From Isoetes taiwanensis (lineage: Eukaryota; Streptophyta; Lycopodiopsida; Isoetales; Isoetaceae): a stretch of DNA of 64,000 nucleotides. Below the pieces are notes generated by a model. It saw nothing but the letters and a program-made list of their open reading frames with translations, did not search any database and had not been told where the DNA came from. Positions 31,301-43,596 of the stretch are shown in pieces; the first letter of the stretch is position 1, and each line of letters opens with the position of its first letter. Position numbers and translations under genes: made by a program. Location: the NCBI GenBank assembly GCA_021234155.1, contig JAJEKV010000003.1, positions 20,750,386 to 20,814,385 of the forward strand, in the 5' to 3' direction.

Positions 31301-32937
31301 TTTTGTTTCAGAGGCATTGAACATAGATATTCATGCACTCAGGACTGAAGCTAGATCAATGTCTTTCCCAATGTGCACACGAGCCTCCAACAAGAGACCT
31401 GAACAACGCATTACATCACACTCTGTATATCTTCTTAATACATTTGTTCCAGCATGAAATATCAGATAGATAGGTATGCGCTCATGCATTACTAGCATTG
31501 CCTTTCTAATCTGAAGCTTAATAAAAATGCCTTCAAACATGGATCAACATGTCTTTTCCAATCCAAATACCATCCATAAGGCATGTCTTAGAATGTTTTC
31601 CTTTGCAAATTTCTATATTGAGGGTTTAGTTCATTACTTTGCTAATATTTGATTAACTCTCACTTTTCGCAATGGTGCACATTTCATGTTTGATTAATGG
31701 CAAATGCAAGTCATAATAAGCCTCCATAGCTGATTTCTTACAGAGTCTAGCAACTATTGCGGGAGAATTTTGATTAGAAATGGTAGGCACTATCCTTTGA
31801 TTGCTTGAAACTCAAGGGTGAAAGGAAGGAAAGACATCTCCCATTGCCCCTCAATAATAACAGGTTTCAATGCTTTTTATTTCTTCTAGCATTTATTTAT
31901 AATGTATAGTTCATTCAATGTTCATTTTTCTCATCCAGAGTTGGTTAGAGAAACAATGTTCATGATCTGTTAATAACAAGTAATTTGCATTAGACGAATG
32001 ATGGGTATGCAAAGGCCTTAAATGGAGGCTTTAGGAACACGGAAATAGCACGCTGCTACAAATTGTTTGATAGGGGCTGACATGCGATGATGTCAAAATA
32101 GTTAGTGTGCTTCAATGTTTATTTTACTTTGGAGTATCCATTCCCACCAATAGGATCTTTGGTTCCCATGACTGCTTCTCTTGGCTCTGTACTTGGAACA
32201 GTAATTGTGATATAAGCCTTGCTAGATCTTTGGCGGCCATGAGTGATTATCTTGGCTCTGTACTTAGCATAGTAATTGTGATTTTTAACTTTGTTCAAAA
32301 TGCATGCGTATTTACTGTAGACAAGAACACGTTTTAAATGTGCATCCAAAAGAAATATTTTGTTCATAGATGTTGTTGTGTCAAGCTGTTAATTCTGCAA
32401 TGCACAAACACAGTATTTAAAAGTTGATTAAAATATTGAATGGCCTGGCTGTGATATCATTCCGTTATTGAATAAATTGCTGCCAATGTTGAGCTTATAT
32501 AGTGCACCTTATACGAAGTTTTGTTCTAGGAACAAAACTATTTGAAGCTTACGTTGACAGATATGAATGCACATTAACTTGCCTCAGTTGCCAATAAACT
32601 ATTTAGCAGAATAGAACAATACTAGAATTCAACATCGAGTCCCACTCCATGTTAAATCTTATCTTCCTCTTTAGGCATAGTCATATAATACTAAAAGGTT
32701 CTGCATCCTCAATCATGACTTACATCACTTGCATCCCTTATACCAAAAGGTTTTGCATCCTCACTCATCACTTACATCACTTGCATCCCCTACATCACTT
32801 CTACTGTTTTAATTCATAATAATTATTGCCAAGCCCATCAATCTCCAACTACAATAGTATTGCTTCTTTAACATTACACCATAAAAGACCTCCTAAACAA
32901 ACATAATACGCAGCCACCCCTACAAAAACCCACTAAA
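28331..32937. other. non-coding, AT-rich; Helitron interior suspected
   Basis: Small ORFs (28608-28853, 29091-29297, 30773-30979, 31060-31540) without family resemblance. The only gene-like patch is the exon-like segment at 29410-29585. Plus-strand Helitron end at 32965 closes the region. Confidence 0.45.
29410..29585 (+). pseudogene. exon-like remnant, unknown gene
   Basis: After TTATATGCAG (acceptor-like) a frame reads MGYKLHFLNNSDGNVEVNFI, an in-frame TGA, then FVEPFPAYAIMYFKFLE directly followed by GTATGA (donor-like). Codon pattern and boundaries look like one exon with a stop mutation. Family not recognised. Confidence 0.35.
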
Positions 32938-32965
32938 GCCCGGCAACGCCGAGCACCATAACTAG
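32938..32965 (+). mobile_element. Helitron 3' terminus (plus strand)
   Basis: Hairpin GCCCGGCAACGCCGAGC, ACCATAA, CTAG, then T. Same family as the minus-strand end at 17275-17302. The 5' end was not found. Confidence 0.75.
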
Positions 32966-32973
32966 TTTCTATT

Positions 32974-33787
32974 AAGGGCAAATTATAAAAATGCCCTAGT
33001 ATTTTACTTAAATTATAAAAATACCCCTGTATTCTCATAAATTATAGAAATGCCCTTGCCTGCCATTTCCTCCGTACCAGACCCAGCCCAAATTCTGTGG
33101 AGCTTTCGCCAAAATCGTTGGCAGCCATGGATCACTTTCTTTTAAGTTCAGGCTTTCTGCAACGGGCCATGAATCGTTTTTATATGAATGGAACAGAATT
33201 GCATGTTTTATATGAATTGAATGCTTTGGATTCTGAAATGTTATTCTTTCAGATTTCATGCTTTGGATTGTGATTTGAATTATGCCAAGCCATAGAAGCC
33301 CTTCAAATCGATATGACAGAGTCCCCAAATTGTGGTGAGAATGCAATCGAAACTACAGAAATGTTGCCCGAATCCATGCTTCAATGCTTGTATGATGACT
33401 TCAATGCTACACAATTTACCAGTGATGCATTGCATCGTGGGTCTGCCGCAACTTCTATAGAGAAGCTTCTATACGAAAGCTTGCAGAGGGAATTCAGCTG
33501 GCTGATAAATGAGATCTTTCTCAGGCACAATGAGCTTTTACCAGCAGCTTTTGCTGCTAAAGGATATGGAAGATGCAAGGCAATGGTCTTTGAAAATACT
33601 TAAGCCTATATAAGCAAAGCAAAGCAAACTCAAGCTTCTATGGCGAATCACAAATTCCTGGCTATGTGGTTCACTGTATTTTCGGGAATAGGAGCTCGAC
33701 ATAGGGGCATTTCTATAATTTATGAGAATACTGGGGTATTTTCATAATTTAGATAAAATAGAAGGGCTTTTTTTATAAATTGCCCTT
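32974..33787 (+). mobile_element. 814-bp TIR element (Mutator-like/MITE) carrying an ORF
   Basis: Terminal inverted repeats of about 80 bp: AAGGGCAAATTATAAAAATG... against ...ATAAATTGCCCTT. Each TIR is itself built of about three degenerate units AATTATA.AAAT.CCC. The interior is non-TIR sequence with a 96-codon ORF. TIR length is typical of Mutator-like or Pack-MULE elements, but no clear 9-bp target duplication is visible (CTATT/TTATT at best). Confidence 0.75.
33313..33603 (+). CDS. hypothetical protein inside the TIR element
   Basis: 96 residues: acidic N-terminus (MTESPNCGENAIETTEMLPE) and a helical C-terminal half (SIEKLLYESLQREFSWLINE). No known domain. It lies wholly between the TIRs and follows TTCTTTCAG, acceptor-like, at about 33250, so it may derive from a captured host transcript. 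It could also be a chance ORF. Confidence 0.35.
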   Translation: MTESPNCGENAIETTEMLPESMLQCLYDDFNATQFTSDALHRGSAATSIEKLLYESLQREFSWLINEIFLRHNELLPAAFAAKGYGRCKAMVFENT

Positions 33788-36025
33788 TTATTAACCACAT
33801 TTTTATTACGCTAGACACATTTTTAAAGAAGCTAGGCAATAATTGTTTGATAGCTTTTGGTTATGTGTTCATAGACGATTATAGATTTCCTAGGATAGCA
33901 TAGGCAAGAAACACTTTCTTTAAAGTATGTTTCCCTCTCATTGTGATGGCTCCACATTGTTTAATGTAGTCACATTCTCCGCTACAACACAACAACACGA
34001 TGGATAAAAAATGTTTTCCAGCATCCAACAGCCGTGCAGTTTTGCAAAAGCTTACAAAATGGTCAATTGTTCCCAGGTCCAGAGGTCCAAAAGTCTTAAT
34101 GTTTATAATTAATACTTTCATGGAATGCCAACTAGGGGATTGGGTAGTCAATGCATTTTAGTTCTATGACAACTACAGCATGCGCACATGCCTTTTGGAA
34201 AGGGAAGAACTGTTTTGTTAATAGACTCCGTGACTTTCATTATTGGTTTTCTATAGAGTACGTCTATGAGAACCAAGAACTTGGTGCTGATGGTACTACA
34301 AGCCAACAAGATCTGGGGTTCAACCGCCATTGACAAGCAATCTTCTTTTTTATTTTGTGAGGGTGTTGGGGTGCGCGCCAAGGAACGCCGCATGCGGTGT
34401 TCCCTCCCTGCTTGCGGGTCCCCTTGCGGGTCACATGCTGGCAGCATTGATTGCCAGTTTGAATCGATCTCTTTCATTATTCCTCTCTCTCTGCGCTTCA
34501 TTTTATGTTCAGAAGGAAGGAAGGAATTCATTTTTTGAATCAGGGGGATACATTGTATTCTCATCTTCTCAAGCCTTGCTTTTAGAAGAACGGGGCACAT
34601 CCGCCATAGCCCTCTCCCTTGCGGGTCAGTTTTAGTGGGAGCAACGAAGTGTTAGTCGGCTTTGAGCGGAGGAGTGGCGTAGCGAACAAGAAGAAGCTCC
34701 AACCACTTTAGCTGTGCATGCTCTGCGCCAGCATATTTCCCAACAACATCGACAGGTCCATTGTCCATCATTCCTCTGTTTTTCTTCATTTCTATCTTCT
34801 TTATTTAGTTTTGATCCAAAATGCTGAAAAATCTATTTTGCCTTGGTGCAACTCAGAGACGCCACAATCTGTGTTCATACACATGGAGTCTGGCAGCCAG
34901 AGTAGCGACATGCTCCACTTTTTTAGTGCTTCCAATTCCATCTCCTTTTCTCAATGTCTGCAGAGAATTCCTGTATCCATTTGCAAGGAACAGAAAGAAT
35001 TTGATTAGTAAGTATTTACGGTTTAGTGTTCCCGTTTTCATTAGTTTGATCTTCATTTTCAGTTAGAGTTATCAAGTCAACATGGGATTATCTGCACCAT
35101 CAAGTTGAAATAAAGGTCTTTATCTTTTGCTAAGTATATTCGGATGAATGAGTTCAAAATGGAATTTGCAATAATGGTTATCTAAGATGACATGAGTCTG
35201 GAAACTTATCTTTTAAAAACTTGCCCAGGTTAACGTGGAGGATTCCTCGATTTGCTGCTGGCCAGCCAATAGGTATTTATCACCTTCCTAGATATAATCT
35301 TTATACATTTTAAAGCGGAGTAAAGAAGATAATGTTCTTCTGTAGTGGCAGGGCTAGAATCCTTAGAGCTTGAAATATTCGTACCATGGTTCAAGATATT
35401 AGCTAAATGTAAACATTGCATTATTTTCACACGGCATTTCATTTTTTGCCCAAGCTTATGAAGCTCATCATGCAGTGATACCTAACAGCCTTTTCTTTCA
35501 CAGCTTCCTCAAATGAATGGATGGATGCAAGAGCATGGCACTAAGGATCCATAATGAAGTAGATTTCTAGAATTGTTGATACTTCATTGTGAGTACTATT
35601 GACATTTTGTTGGAAGGCCAGACTGACAGCAAAAAGACCTCTGCTAAAAAAAGAGGTAACACGTCCTCTCTGGCGTTTATTAGCATTTTTATTTGTAGTT
35701 CTTAATCTCAAGCATGTCATTTTGCACTGCTTATCATGTTTTCGGTGAAGTATTTTTGCTCTGGAACACGTCATTTTAGATGCGTTTAGTTTCTTCTTAT
35801 GAAGCCCCTTCTTTTAAAAATGTTATCTTTTGAAACACATTATTTTGGAGCAGTTTCTCATTCTTCTCTAAAGTTTTGTTTAATAGATCTTAATTCATCG
35901 TATGCTCATGTTTATGCAGAAGCAATTGAAATCTGCCCATGTGTGTTCATAGCTCAAAATCTACTTTGGTCTGGTGCTTAGAAAATAATATCAACTTTTG
36001 TTTAGCATTTTCCTTTAAAGACCTT
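33788..36025. other. no recognised gene
   Basis: Short ORFs only (34148-34600, 34718-35066 and others). 34370-34640 is locally GC-rich, with a near-perfect 22-bp palindrome GGAACGCCGCATGCGGTGTT (34381) and three CTTGCGGGTC copies. Confidence 0.4.
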
Positions 36026-36040
36026 TACTTTGGGGCATGT

Positions 36041-37077
36041 TTTTTTTTTTTTTTTTTTTTTTTTTTGTTGAAGGACGTCAGACTTTATTCAATCAAAGAG
36101 TCAAATACAAGTATAAATGCAGAGACAGGAATAAAATCTCAGCGGATAAGCGGAGACCCACCGAGTGAAGCAACCTGCCTAAGCATAAGAGTGCACATCC
36201 AAAAACTCCTCAAAAATCAATCGCCTCTTGCGAGGAGCAAGTGAAGAACAATGATACGACTTTACAATGTAACCTTGAGCTTCTTGGAGAACACGATTAT
36301 CTGCCACATCCAGACCTTTGAAGATTACCAATCTTCGTCTTTTCCAGATAGTCCAAAGCAACCATCCTGGCTGCTAGATGAAAAGCCGGCCTTGTAACTC
36401 TGTCCGTGTACTTGGGTAAATTGCCAAAAGCGGTTGTTGACTTGTTAGTGAAACCACGAAAAAGGAAAACAACCAGTCCCCCATACTGTCTAAGGTGTTC
36501 ACACATGAAAAAGCAATGCTCAATGGTCTCGGATCCACGCTTGCATCTTTGGACGATTTGATATTCTAGGGTTAAACTTATGGACAAGCACATTAACCCA
36601 TGCAGACACCTATGAAGAATCGCCACCAAAGAAGCGCCACTTTAGGATGAAGTAGCTTGTCCCATGCCCAAGACCACACCTTACGCCATTGAAGAGGAGG
36701 AAGTTGAAGAGACCACTTATTAGACGGAGGAAGAATATCAGTATCAAGCAACAACTGATACATAGAGTTCACAAGTTTGCACTCCTTAATTTCTTCATGA
36801 CAAACCCATACCAAAATATCTTCTTGGTGTGGCAGAATAGGCTGTAGAAAATCAGCAACTTTTTGCCAAAGAACTCTATCCCATCGCCCCAATAGAAACT
36901 TTAACTGAAAAGCCTCCCATGTCAGCAACTGGCCTGAGTCATACCATGCTGCAATAGTTAAGATTCCAGCACTTTTCCAACGTCTTTGAGTCAATGGGTG
37001 CACTGTAAATCAAAGTGGTCGATTGTCTACCAGAGGGATCCACCAACAAGGTGCAGTCAACTGTACACAAGCAGTTG
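36041..37077 (-). mobile_element. 5'-truncated L1-type LINE with perfect 16-bp TSD
   Basis: Poly(T) at 36041-36066 (poly(A) on the minus strand). Coding on minus: RWKSAGILTIAAWYDSGQLL, RWDRVLWQKVADFL, KVALLWWRFF (zf-RVT region), then GSETIEHCFFMCEHLRQYGG and the C-terminal RNase H-like tail, with a frameshift near 36600. Target duplication TACTTTGGGGCATGTT at 36026-36041 and 37078-37093 is perfect, so insertion is fairly recent. Confidence 0.9.
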
Positions 37078-37093
37078 TACTTTGGGGCATGTT

Positions 37094-39906
37094 GTTTTGT
37101 ACTGTTTGGCATACCCTTTCCCTGAGGGGTATGACAATATCTTTTTCTTACCAAGCATCTAACATTAATCAACATATTAGTTTTGATTTATGGCATGGCT
37201 TGAATTATATGGATTCAGTTATGATAAAAAAGGAGTCTTTATTTATCTGGTACCCAATGCCATAGATTGGCTTAATTAAGTTCATGTATTCATCTCTATA
37301 TGCCTTCATATCCATTAAAAGTCTCGGATAAAGGAGCTAAATAGCAGAATTGTTTTGAAGGATAATAGCAGATCCATTTTTCTTCTCTATAGTGTCATTG
37401 TCTTTCTTCTTTATCCATGCACTGCCCATTGAGTTGTTTATTTTTGCCATTAGGATATTATATCTTAGGCAAATCAAGGCAAATATTTTGCTACTTTTCT
37501 TCAAAAGGGCCGACTTGAAGCTTTGCCTTCTAAGATGTAGAGTATCAGCATGGCCACTCATATCTTTACATTGCTGCATCAATTAATCTGTGTCATCTGT
37601 TCATGTTGACAATGTGCACCTGCACATGCTGCCATAATCATAGCCATAGCATAGACATGGTCATTTCAGCCTTCCTTAATGGACAAGAAGGTCATGCCAT
37701 TTCTCTGGGAAGATTTAGATGCAACAGGCATGCAAGAGAAAAATAGACAAAGATAGAAAAAAATGAGGTAAGATAAAAATGATGGAAGTTGAAAGAAGAA
37801 TAATTTTTTTCATATGCTTCCGCATACTGTTCAAACTTATGCCAATGGAGTTTATAAACTGTCTTTTGTTTTCTTGAACGTCTAAAAGCATGTAGACATG
37901 ATTGTTGATTGACATTATGTTGTTCATGCATGCCTATTTTGTGTATACTACATGGTCGTTTTATCTGTAAGGAGGTCGTTTTATCTGTAAGGATTTCAAC
38001 TGGATGATTTATGGTAGTCAGGATTAGTCAAGCATGCATTACAACTTAGTTTAAGCAGTGGAATATTTATAAAGCTTGGCATGACTTACTGGAAGTTCTT
38101 TCCTTTTTTTTTTCATATTTATATTTGTTCAAAGCAGTTACAGGTTTAGTGTGGAGCTTTGGAGTTTTGTGAAGCAGATTCAAGAGACACTGCATGCTGG
38201 TACTTTTGTCTCTCAAGCCAAATAAGTATGTCATTTCGTCAATAAAATGTTTATGAAGCTTGATAACTGCAGCAAGCACAAGTTCATATGTCAATTTTAA
38301 TTAGGAGTAAAAATATGTTGTTTATGCAAGCAAATTCTGGTCTATAGTGTTCACTTAGAAAAATGGAAAAAATTGACGAACATGGAAGCATCTACTACTT
38401 TTTTGATCTTTTAGTTGTGGAGCTTAGTGCCAACTTGCTTGATAGCACAGATTCAAGAGTTCCATCTCATGATGAATAAAGTCGTTAATTTTTACTTATG
38501 GTCTATGGTACTGCAAAATTTGGCTATGAGCCAGTTTGCTTCCTAAATGTTTGGCTAAGAGTTATATGTGTCTGACATACTCATATTTCCATGTTCAATC
38601 CCTCTGCAGGTCAACTTTAATGGATTAGATGCGTCCTATATAGTTTTGGCTTCCATGCTTGCATGTGTGTCATACTAGCTCTACTATAATTTGACCATGT
38701 TGTGCCTATGTAGCTCACTTTCATGCTTGCATGTGTGTGTCATACTAGCTGTGCCATGTCCTGAACATGTCGTGATGGGAAGTTGTAGAATGTAGCAATC
38801 AGGACAACATGGTGAGTAATTTTTATAGCATGATTGCCAGTATATTCTTGATTATTATAGTCACCATGTTTGTAAACATGACATGCAGAATGCTCAACAT
38901 AGAATTCCAGTCTGTATGAACTTCGAAGTTTGCTTTTTTGGGTTTTTGTTGGTGAGGTGCAATAACTTTAGCTGTTTAGATATGATGTCTTAACTATGGA
39001 GTATGGAACACCAAGTTATAACAATTTGGTTTGTCTTTTAGTTTTGGGCAAATATTTGCTTATGCAAGAGTTACGGTGCAGGGATTTTTTAACTTTATTG
39101 TATTCTGCACAAGTTTAGAGCAGCAGACAAAGTGTGATCAACAAATTGAATTTTAAACATTTGTGCTCTTTATCGACATTTTTATTACAGACAATAAAAG
39201 AAAATGTATGTAATCCAAGAAAGATATAACATAAAACGACTTCAATCATAATAATGGCATGTACTTTTACCCTTGAACGGTTAAATGTGTGCATTCGAAA
39301 CCATTTTAAGTGTGAAAGTATATGGATATCTCAAACCTGGAAAAAACATGAGGTAATTGATGTGCGTAACTGCATATTTGTTATTGGACATTAAAAGAAC
39401 TTTATGAGCAATTTGAAATTCATGTCACACAAATTTTGTACACTTCCTTGATAGGTTCTTTCTTTAATCGATGCTAATGGTTTAAAGCTCCAATTCTTTT
39501 ATCCTTTTTTGTACAACAATCACAAAGATATTTGCCAATAGTAAGACCATTCTGATGAGCTCGAGACAACCATTATTTTTTCTCAACCCTTTTCGATGCG
39601 GTAAAAACCATTAGGAAACTACACACCCCAACGCCAAAGTGATGACTTTATGTGTACTTTGATCCTTGCTTGCTTACGATGACCAAGTGCATTGACCAAC
39701 ACCTCATCTATGCAGTTGGATGATAAAGTCAACATTCCATGTGTAGATAAGAAGCTACAACTATCACCTTTAGTTCACAAACATCAAATATACTCACTTC
39801 ATCTACATACTCACTACAATTTCCTCCCCCCATCCCATTTCAGCAATCCATTCTATCCGCCTATGCATTCTATTGCACTTAAACATTTCATGCGGCCACA
39901 ATTAAT
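37094..39906. other. non-coding, AT-rich; Helitron interior suspected
   Basis: No gene. Contains an 18-bp tandem repeat (37966-37992, GGTCGTTTTATCTGTAAGGA) and a diverged direct repeat (38650-38690 and 38715-38755, CATGCTTGCATGTGTG). Confidence 0.45.
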
Positions 39907-39935
39907 GCCCGACATTGTCGGGCACGCGTTTCTAG
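39907..39935 (+). mobile_element. Helitron 3' terminus (plus strand), second family
   Basis: Hairpin GCCCGACATTGTCGGGC, ACGCGTTT, CTAG, then T. Stem sequence differs from the other two ends. Confidence 0.7.
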
Positions 39936-40170
39936 TATATATTAATCTTGCAGGTTCTCTTGATGAGAGAAGGAACTAGCGGAGCAAGAACCTATTCTTG
40001 CTAATTCTTGTATCATTGTAGATGTTGAAAAAGATGACGAAGAACCTTTGTTCATAAAGAGGTTCCTCTTGAACTTTTAAGTTTCTATGAGTGAGACTGA
40101 GACATGATACTTGCACTTGTTAAAAGTATAATTTTACTTGAGTTGAAAAATATATCTAATCTATTTGGGC

Positions 40171-40214
40171 CTTGGTCTTCGTGGATGTTAAATATTCTAT
40201 TCTATTCTATTCTT
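40171..40214 (+). mobile_element. LINE 3' end micro-copy with (TATTC)n tail
   Basis: CTTGGTCTTCGTGGATGTTA then (TATTC)n. Matches the 3' terminus of the 7890-11478 LINE family; nothing else of the LINE is visible. Confidence 0.6.
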
Positions 40215-40552
40215 TCTTTATATCTTTTTCCATTGTGTAAATTTTGTTTTACTACACATTGTATTTTATGATCGTTTTCAAAAAAATGCTTGTTTTATAT
40301 TGCAATATATTATTTTTACAAACTCCAAAAAAGGCCAAAATTTCAGTTTTTAGAAAAGGAATCTGCAATTGCACTATAGGTCATTAGTGCATTTGCTAGA
40401 TCACCTTGTTAAGAGAACGATGGGGGATTCCGGGCATAGTCTACAACCATGTAATAAAGGGATGGTATCTACAATGTGCGACGACCTTAACCCAGTTGTA
40501 TCAAGGTGTGAAGCAGCTGAGGATACCAGATAAGGCAAGGCCGGTTTTGTTC

Positions 40553-40606
40553 TATTGATCTCCGTGGATGTTAAAAAATCTATTCTAATCTAATCTATTC
40601 TATTCC
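40553..40606 (+). mobile_element. LINE 3' end micro-copy with (TATTC)n tail
   Basis: TATTGATCTCCGTGGATGTT, an A-run and TATTC/TAATC repeats. The 150 bp before it could be a SINE using the LINE end, but no box A/B pair was convincing. Confidence 0.55.
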
Positions 40607-41581
40607 TTCCTCGGTAAGGATACCATGATAGCATCCAATTCAAGTTTGTCTTCCATTGTATCTACATGTATATCTTTACCTTCCACATCTGCAATCATCA
40701 TGTATATTCTAAAAACAACAGCATAAACATAAACATCAATCTCATTGCTATCAGCTAACTAAATTCCTTTCTCAAATGCATTAATAATTTCCTTATTCTA
40801 AGCACCCCTGCCCCTATTTGTAAGTGCTCCCACATGTGTGATGTCTCAATGACACGCACACAACATGCTTCTTCGCAACACCATACAACCAATGCAAAGC
40901 ACACTATCCACTAAGTTCTACAACCCAGAACACGCAAACCATGGAATAATGCAATAAACCCACCCTCTACAGAAACCATGAAAACATACTCTCGGGCCAC
41001 CGGAAGGCAACCCCTCGCGCGTAGCACCTTGTTGCTTTACAAAACTTGTATTATTCCCTCCGCACAAAGCAACATAGAGTTGTTTGGAGAAAAACTATCC
41101 AATACACCTATAAGGTTCCGATCGCACTTTCAACATTGATTTTTCCCTGTTGACATTAATGTTTTCTTTGTGTTCGGGGTCACATGATCCTGTCAAACTA
41201 AGGCAAAGAAAGAATGGAAGCAAGACAATTTCGTGCGCCTGTCTGTAATCTGGTAGAGGATTGCTGCCAAATGCTATAAAATCATCCACCTGTCCTCATC
41301 TCTGAAATCCCTATTGATGGCAATGTTTCTAACCGCTGTAGGAGCCCGTTGAATGGATTGCTATCAACAAGGCTTCTTCCTTGTCAAAATTTGGTATGTC
41401 CTTCTGACCGAACCCTAAGGGAGATGAGACAACATTAACATTTAGAACAGAGATACAAAATAACAGAAATATAATATGCGATTGGACAACGACATCTCCT
41501 CTCATGAGGGACACTTCAATCATACAATGAAAGAGTAAGCATGAAAATATATTATTTTTGTGAAGCTCCACTAAGCTTTAA
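40607..41581. other. no recognised gene
   Basis: AT-rich with short ORFs (41095-41289, 41329-41571) that resemble nothing known. Confidence 0.4.
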
Positions 41582-41745
41582 TCATACGGTCTCCCTTACT
41601 CTATATTGCGCTAATGGTAAACTTTAGTTGAATTCAGCTAATATCTGCTCATATGGTCTCTTCCTTACTCTATATCGCGCTAATGAGAAACTTTAGTTGA
41701 ATTCAGCTAGTATCCCCTCATATGGTCTCCATTACTCTGTGTTAC
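41582..41745. repeat. ~73-bp tandem repeat, about 2.3 copies
   Basis: Units share CATA.GGTCTC.CTTACTCTAT, GCGCTAATG and AAACTTTAGTTGAATTCAGC. Confidence 0.8.
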
Positions 41746-41767
41746 TCAATAGCAAACGTCAACAAGC

Positions 41768-43097
41768 TGGATTTGGCACTGCATAGTAAGGTGTTGGTCT
41801 CCAAGTTTGTTTGGAGCATTCTGCAGGATGGAGCATCTTCTCCTGGTGCGGCGCTGTTGTTGCAGTCTCTTTGCCATTGTGTGGCGTTTGGGAAGCCGTC
41901 TGTGCATGTGGAGTTGCCCTGGGCACTGTTGTATGGTCTCCGGCCTTTCCCACATGCATCCCCTTTTCTCACGAGAGTGTTGCAGGCTTGGGATCATGTG
42001 CCTGTGCTCTTCCAGCTAGATTATGCCTCAGTTTACCATCACTCTTCTCCTTTCTTGTGTGTTCCTCTACCCCCTGCGCACTTGCCCTTGGCTGCCACCG
42101 TGCATGCTGGACCTTAGACCCGTTGGAGGCGAACTCTTTGTGCTCACCTTGGAGGATTGGTATTGGGATGGTCGGCTAGCCGTGGGAGTTCTTTCGAGCT
42201 CGCTTTACGCTGAGGCGTGGCCAGGGCTATCACGGGAACAAGTGGCGGGGAGTATTCCGTTACACATACCTATAGTCCCTTAGGATGATGTGGTGGTGCA
42301 GGTTTGGAAGGTTCATCCAGATGTTGTGTCTTCTTGTTTTGTGCGGTCTTGTTAGGGTCGCGGCTATTCATGACACTGCTTTGCCCCCTTCAAGCAAGTG
42401 GTCTCTGCGGCTTAGGGTTCTTGATGGCGCTTCGGTTTGGGCGTGGACATGGAGCTCACTTCCCCACCAGAAGGTTAGGGTGCTTCGTGGCGGGTGGTGC
42501 ACCGCCATGATCGTGGTGAGTGCCCTTGTGAGTCGGTTTAGGGTAGGGTGTGAGCCCTCTACGCCCTTGTTGTGGCCTTCATCGTGAGATTGTGGAGCAT
42601 TATGCGTTTTATGCCCTCACTTGCGGGATGCACAGGATTGGGTTAGGGCTCTGTTTTGGTGAGATTGACTAGCCGCCAGATTCCGCTTCATGTGTATCTG
42701 GTGCTTGGCTCTTGCGGCACCAAGCCTTGCATCTGTGGCGTGGCTTGGTTGGTGTGGCTGATTTGGAAGCGGCGGCGGTTGTGGATCTTCGGGGATTCGA
42801 TGCCTGCGGCCCTCTCGATTCCTCGACTTCGGTACAAGCTATTTCAAAGCTTTACGGTGTTCCGGGATTAGTAGAGCGGAAGTTTGCCATTTGGAGGGAC
42901 TTCTTGGGTGTTGTAAATGGTGATGGTCGGTTTGTACAATGGGGAGAGTTGATTTTTACGTGAGTTTGTTGTGGAGTGTCGAGGTATCGCCGTCTCTTTG
43001 GGGCAGTTCTCCTTCCTCCTCACTTGCTTTGTAACATTATCATTCTTTTAATATATTGATGACACAGTTCTTCAAAAAAAAAAAAAAAAAAAAGCTG
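41768..43097 (+). mobile_element. 5'-truncated L1-type LINE, sister of 18890-22690
   Basis: Plus strand, aligning with the last 1.35 kb of the 18.9-kb LINE: HSKVLVSKFVWSILQDGASS, RPFPHASPFL, LEDWYWDGRLAVGVL, AWLVWLIWKRRRLWIFGDSM, KFAIWRDFLGVVNGDGRFVQ. Same 3' end (TATTGATGACACAGTTCTTC) plus poly(A). Fewer indels than the longer copy. Only a 5-6 bp match (AAGCTG) at both ends could be a duplication. Confidence 0.85.
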
Positions 43098-43143
43098 ACG
43101 TATGTTTTGAGTTGAGCTAGTAGATACGATTTGGGCAAAACAT

Positions 43144-43576
43144 ATAGGGGAGGGTGCCATTCTTCCACCCACTCCCCTTAAATGGCCCATTTTTTGCCCC
43201 TTAATTGTTCACTTTTTACCCTTTAATAGCCCACTTTGCTTTAATAGCCCACCTTAAGAAGTAATTGAAATTGCACTAGATGCATGGTCTATTAATGGAC
43301 ACTTGTGAGCCAACGAAGGTCAAGTGTGAACATTTGATGGTCCATTAATGGGCATTTGGTGATATTGGGGTTAAAATAATGATAGAATTAAAGTCTTCAT
43401 AGTGCGCTTCCAATTTATCAAAATAATTCGTGTTTAGCATCATTTAAAAGCTAAAATTTGAGCTTTTATTATGTTCTTTCTATCAACATAGGAGATTAAA
43501 AAAATTTAAATCCATCATAATAGAATTTTTACCCTTAAGTGGGAGCTTTGGGAGCTTTATGGGCACCCTCCCCTAT
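43144..43576. mobile_element. MITE, 433 bp, 15-bp TIRs
   Basis: ATAGGGGAGGGTGCC at the left and GGCACCCTCCCCTAT at the right, AT-rich non-coding interior. No clear target duplication. Ends 20 bp from the stop codon of the second carboxylesterase, so it occupies that gene's 3' UTR. Confidence 0.75.
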
Positions 43577-43596
43577 GCATAATGCCAAGATTATTC

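Noticed and set aside
34148-34600. 150-codon minus ORF near a GC-rich patch.
   Set aside because: No domain, and overlapping ORFs on the other strand are as long.
41768-41975. Several overlapping minus ORFs with His/Arg-rich products.
   Set aside because: They are antisense shadows of the LINE coding sequence.
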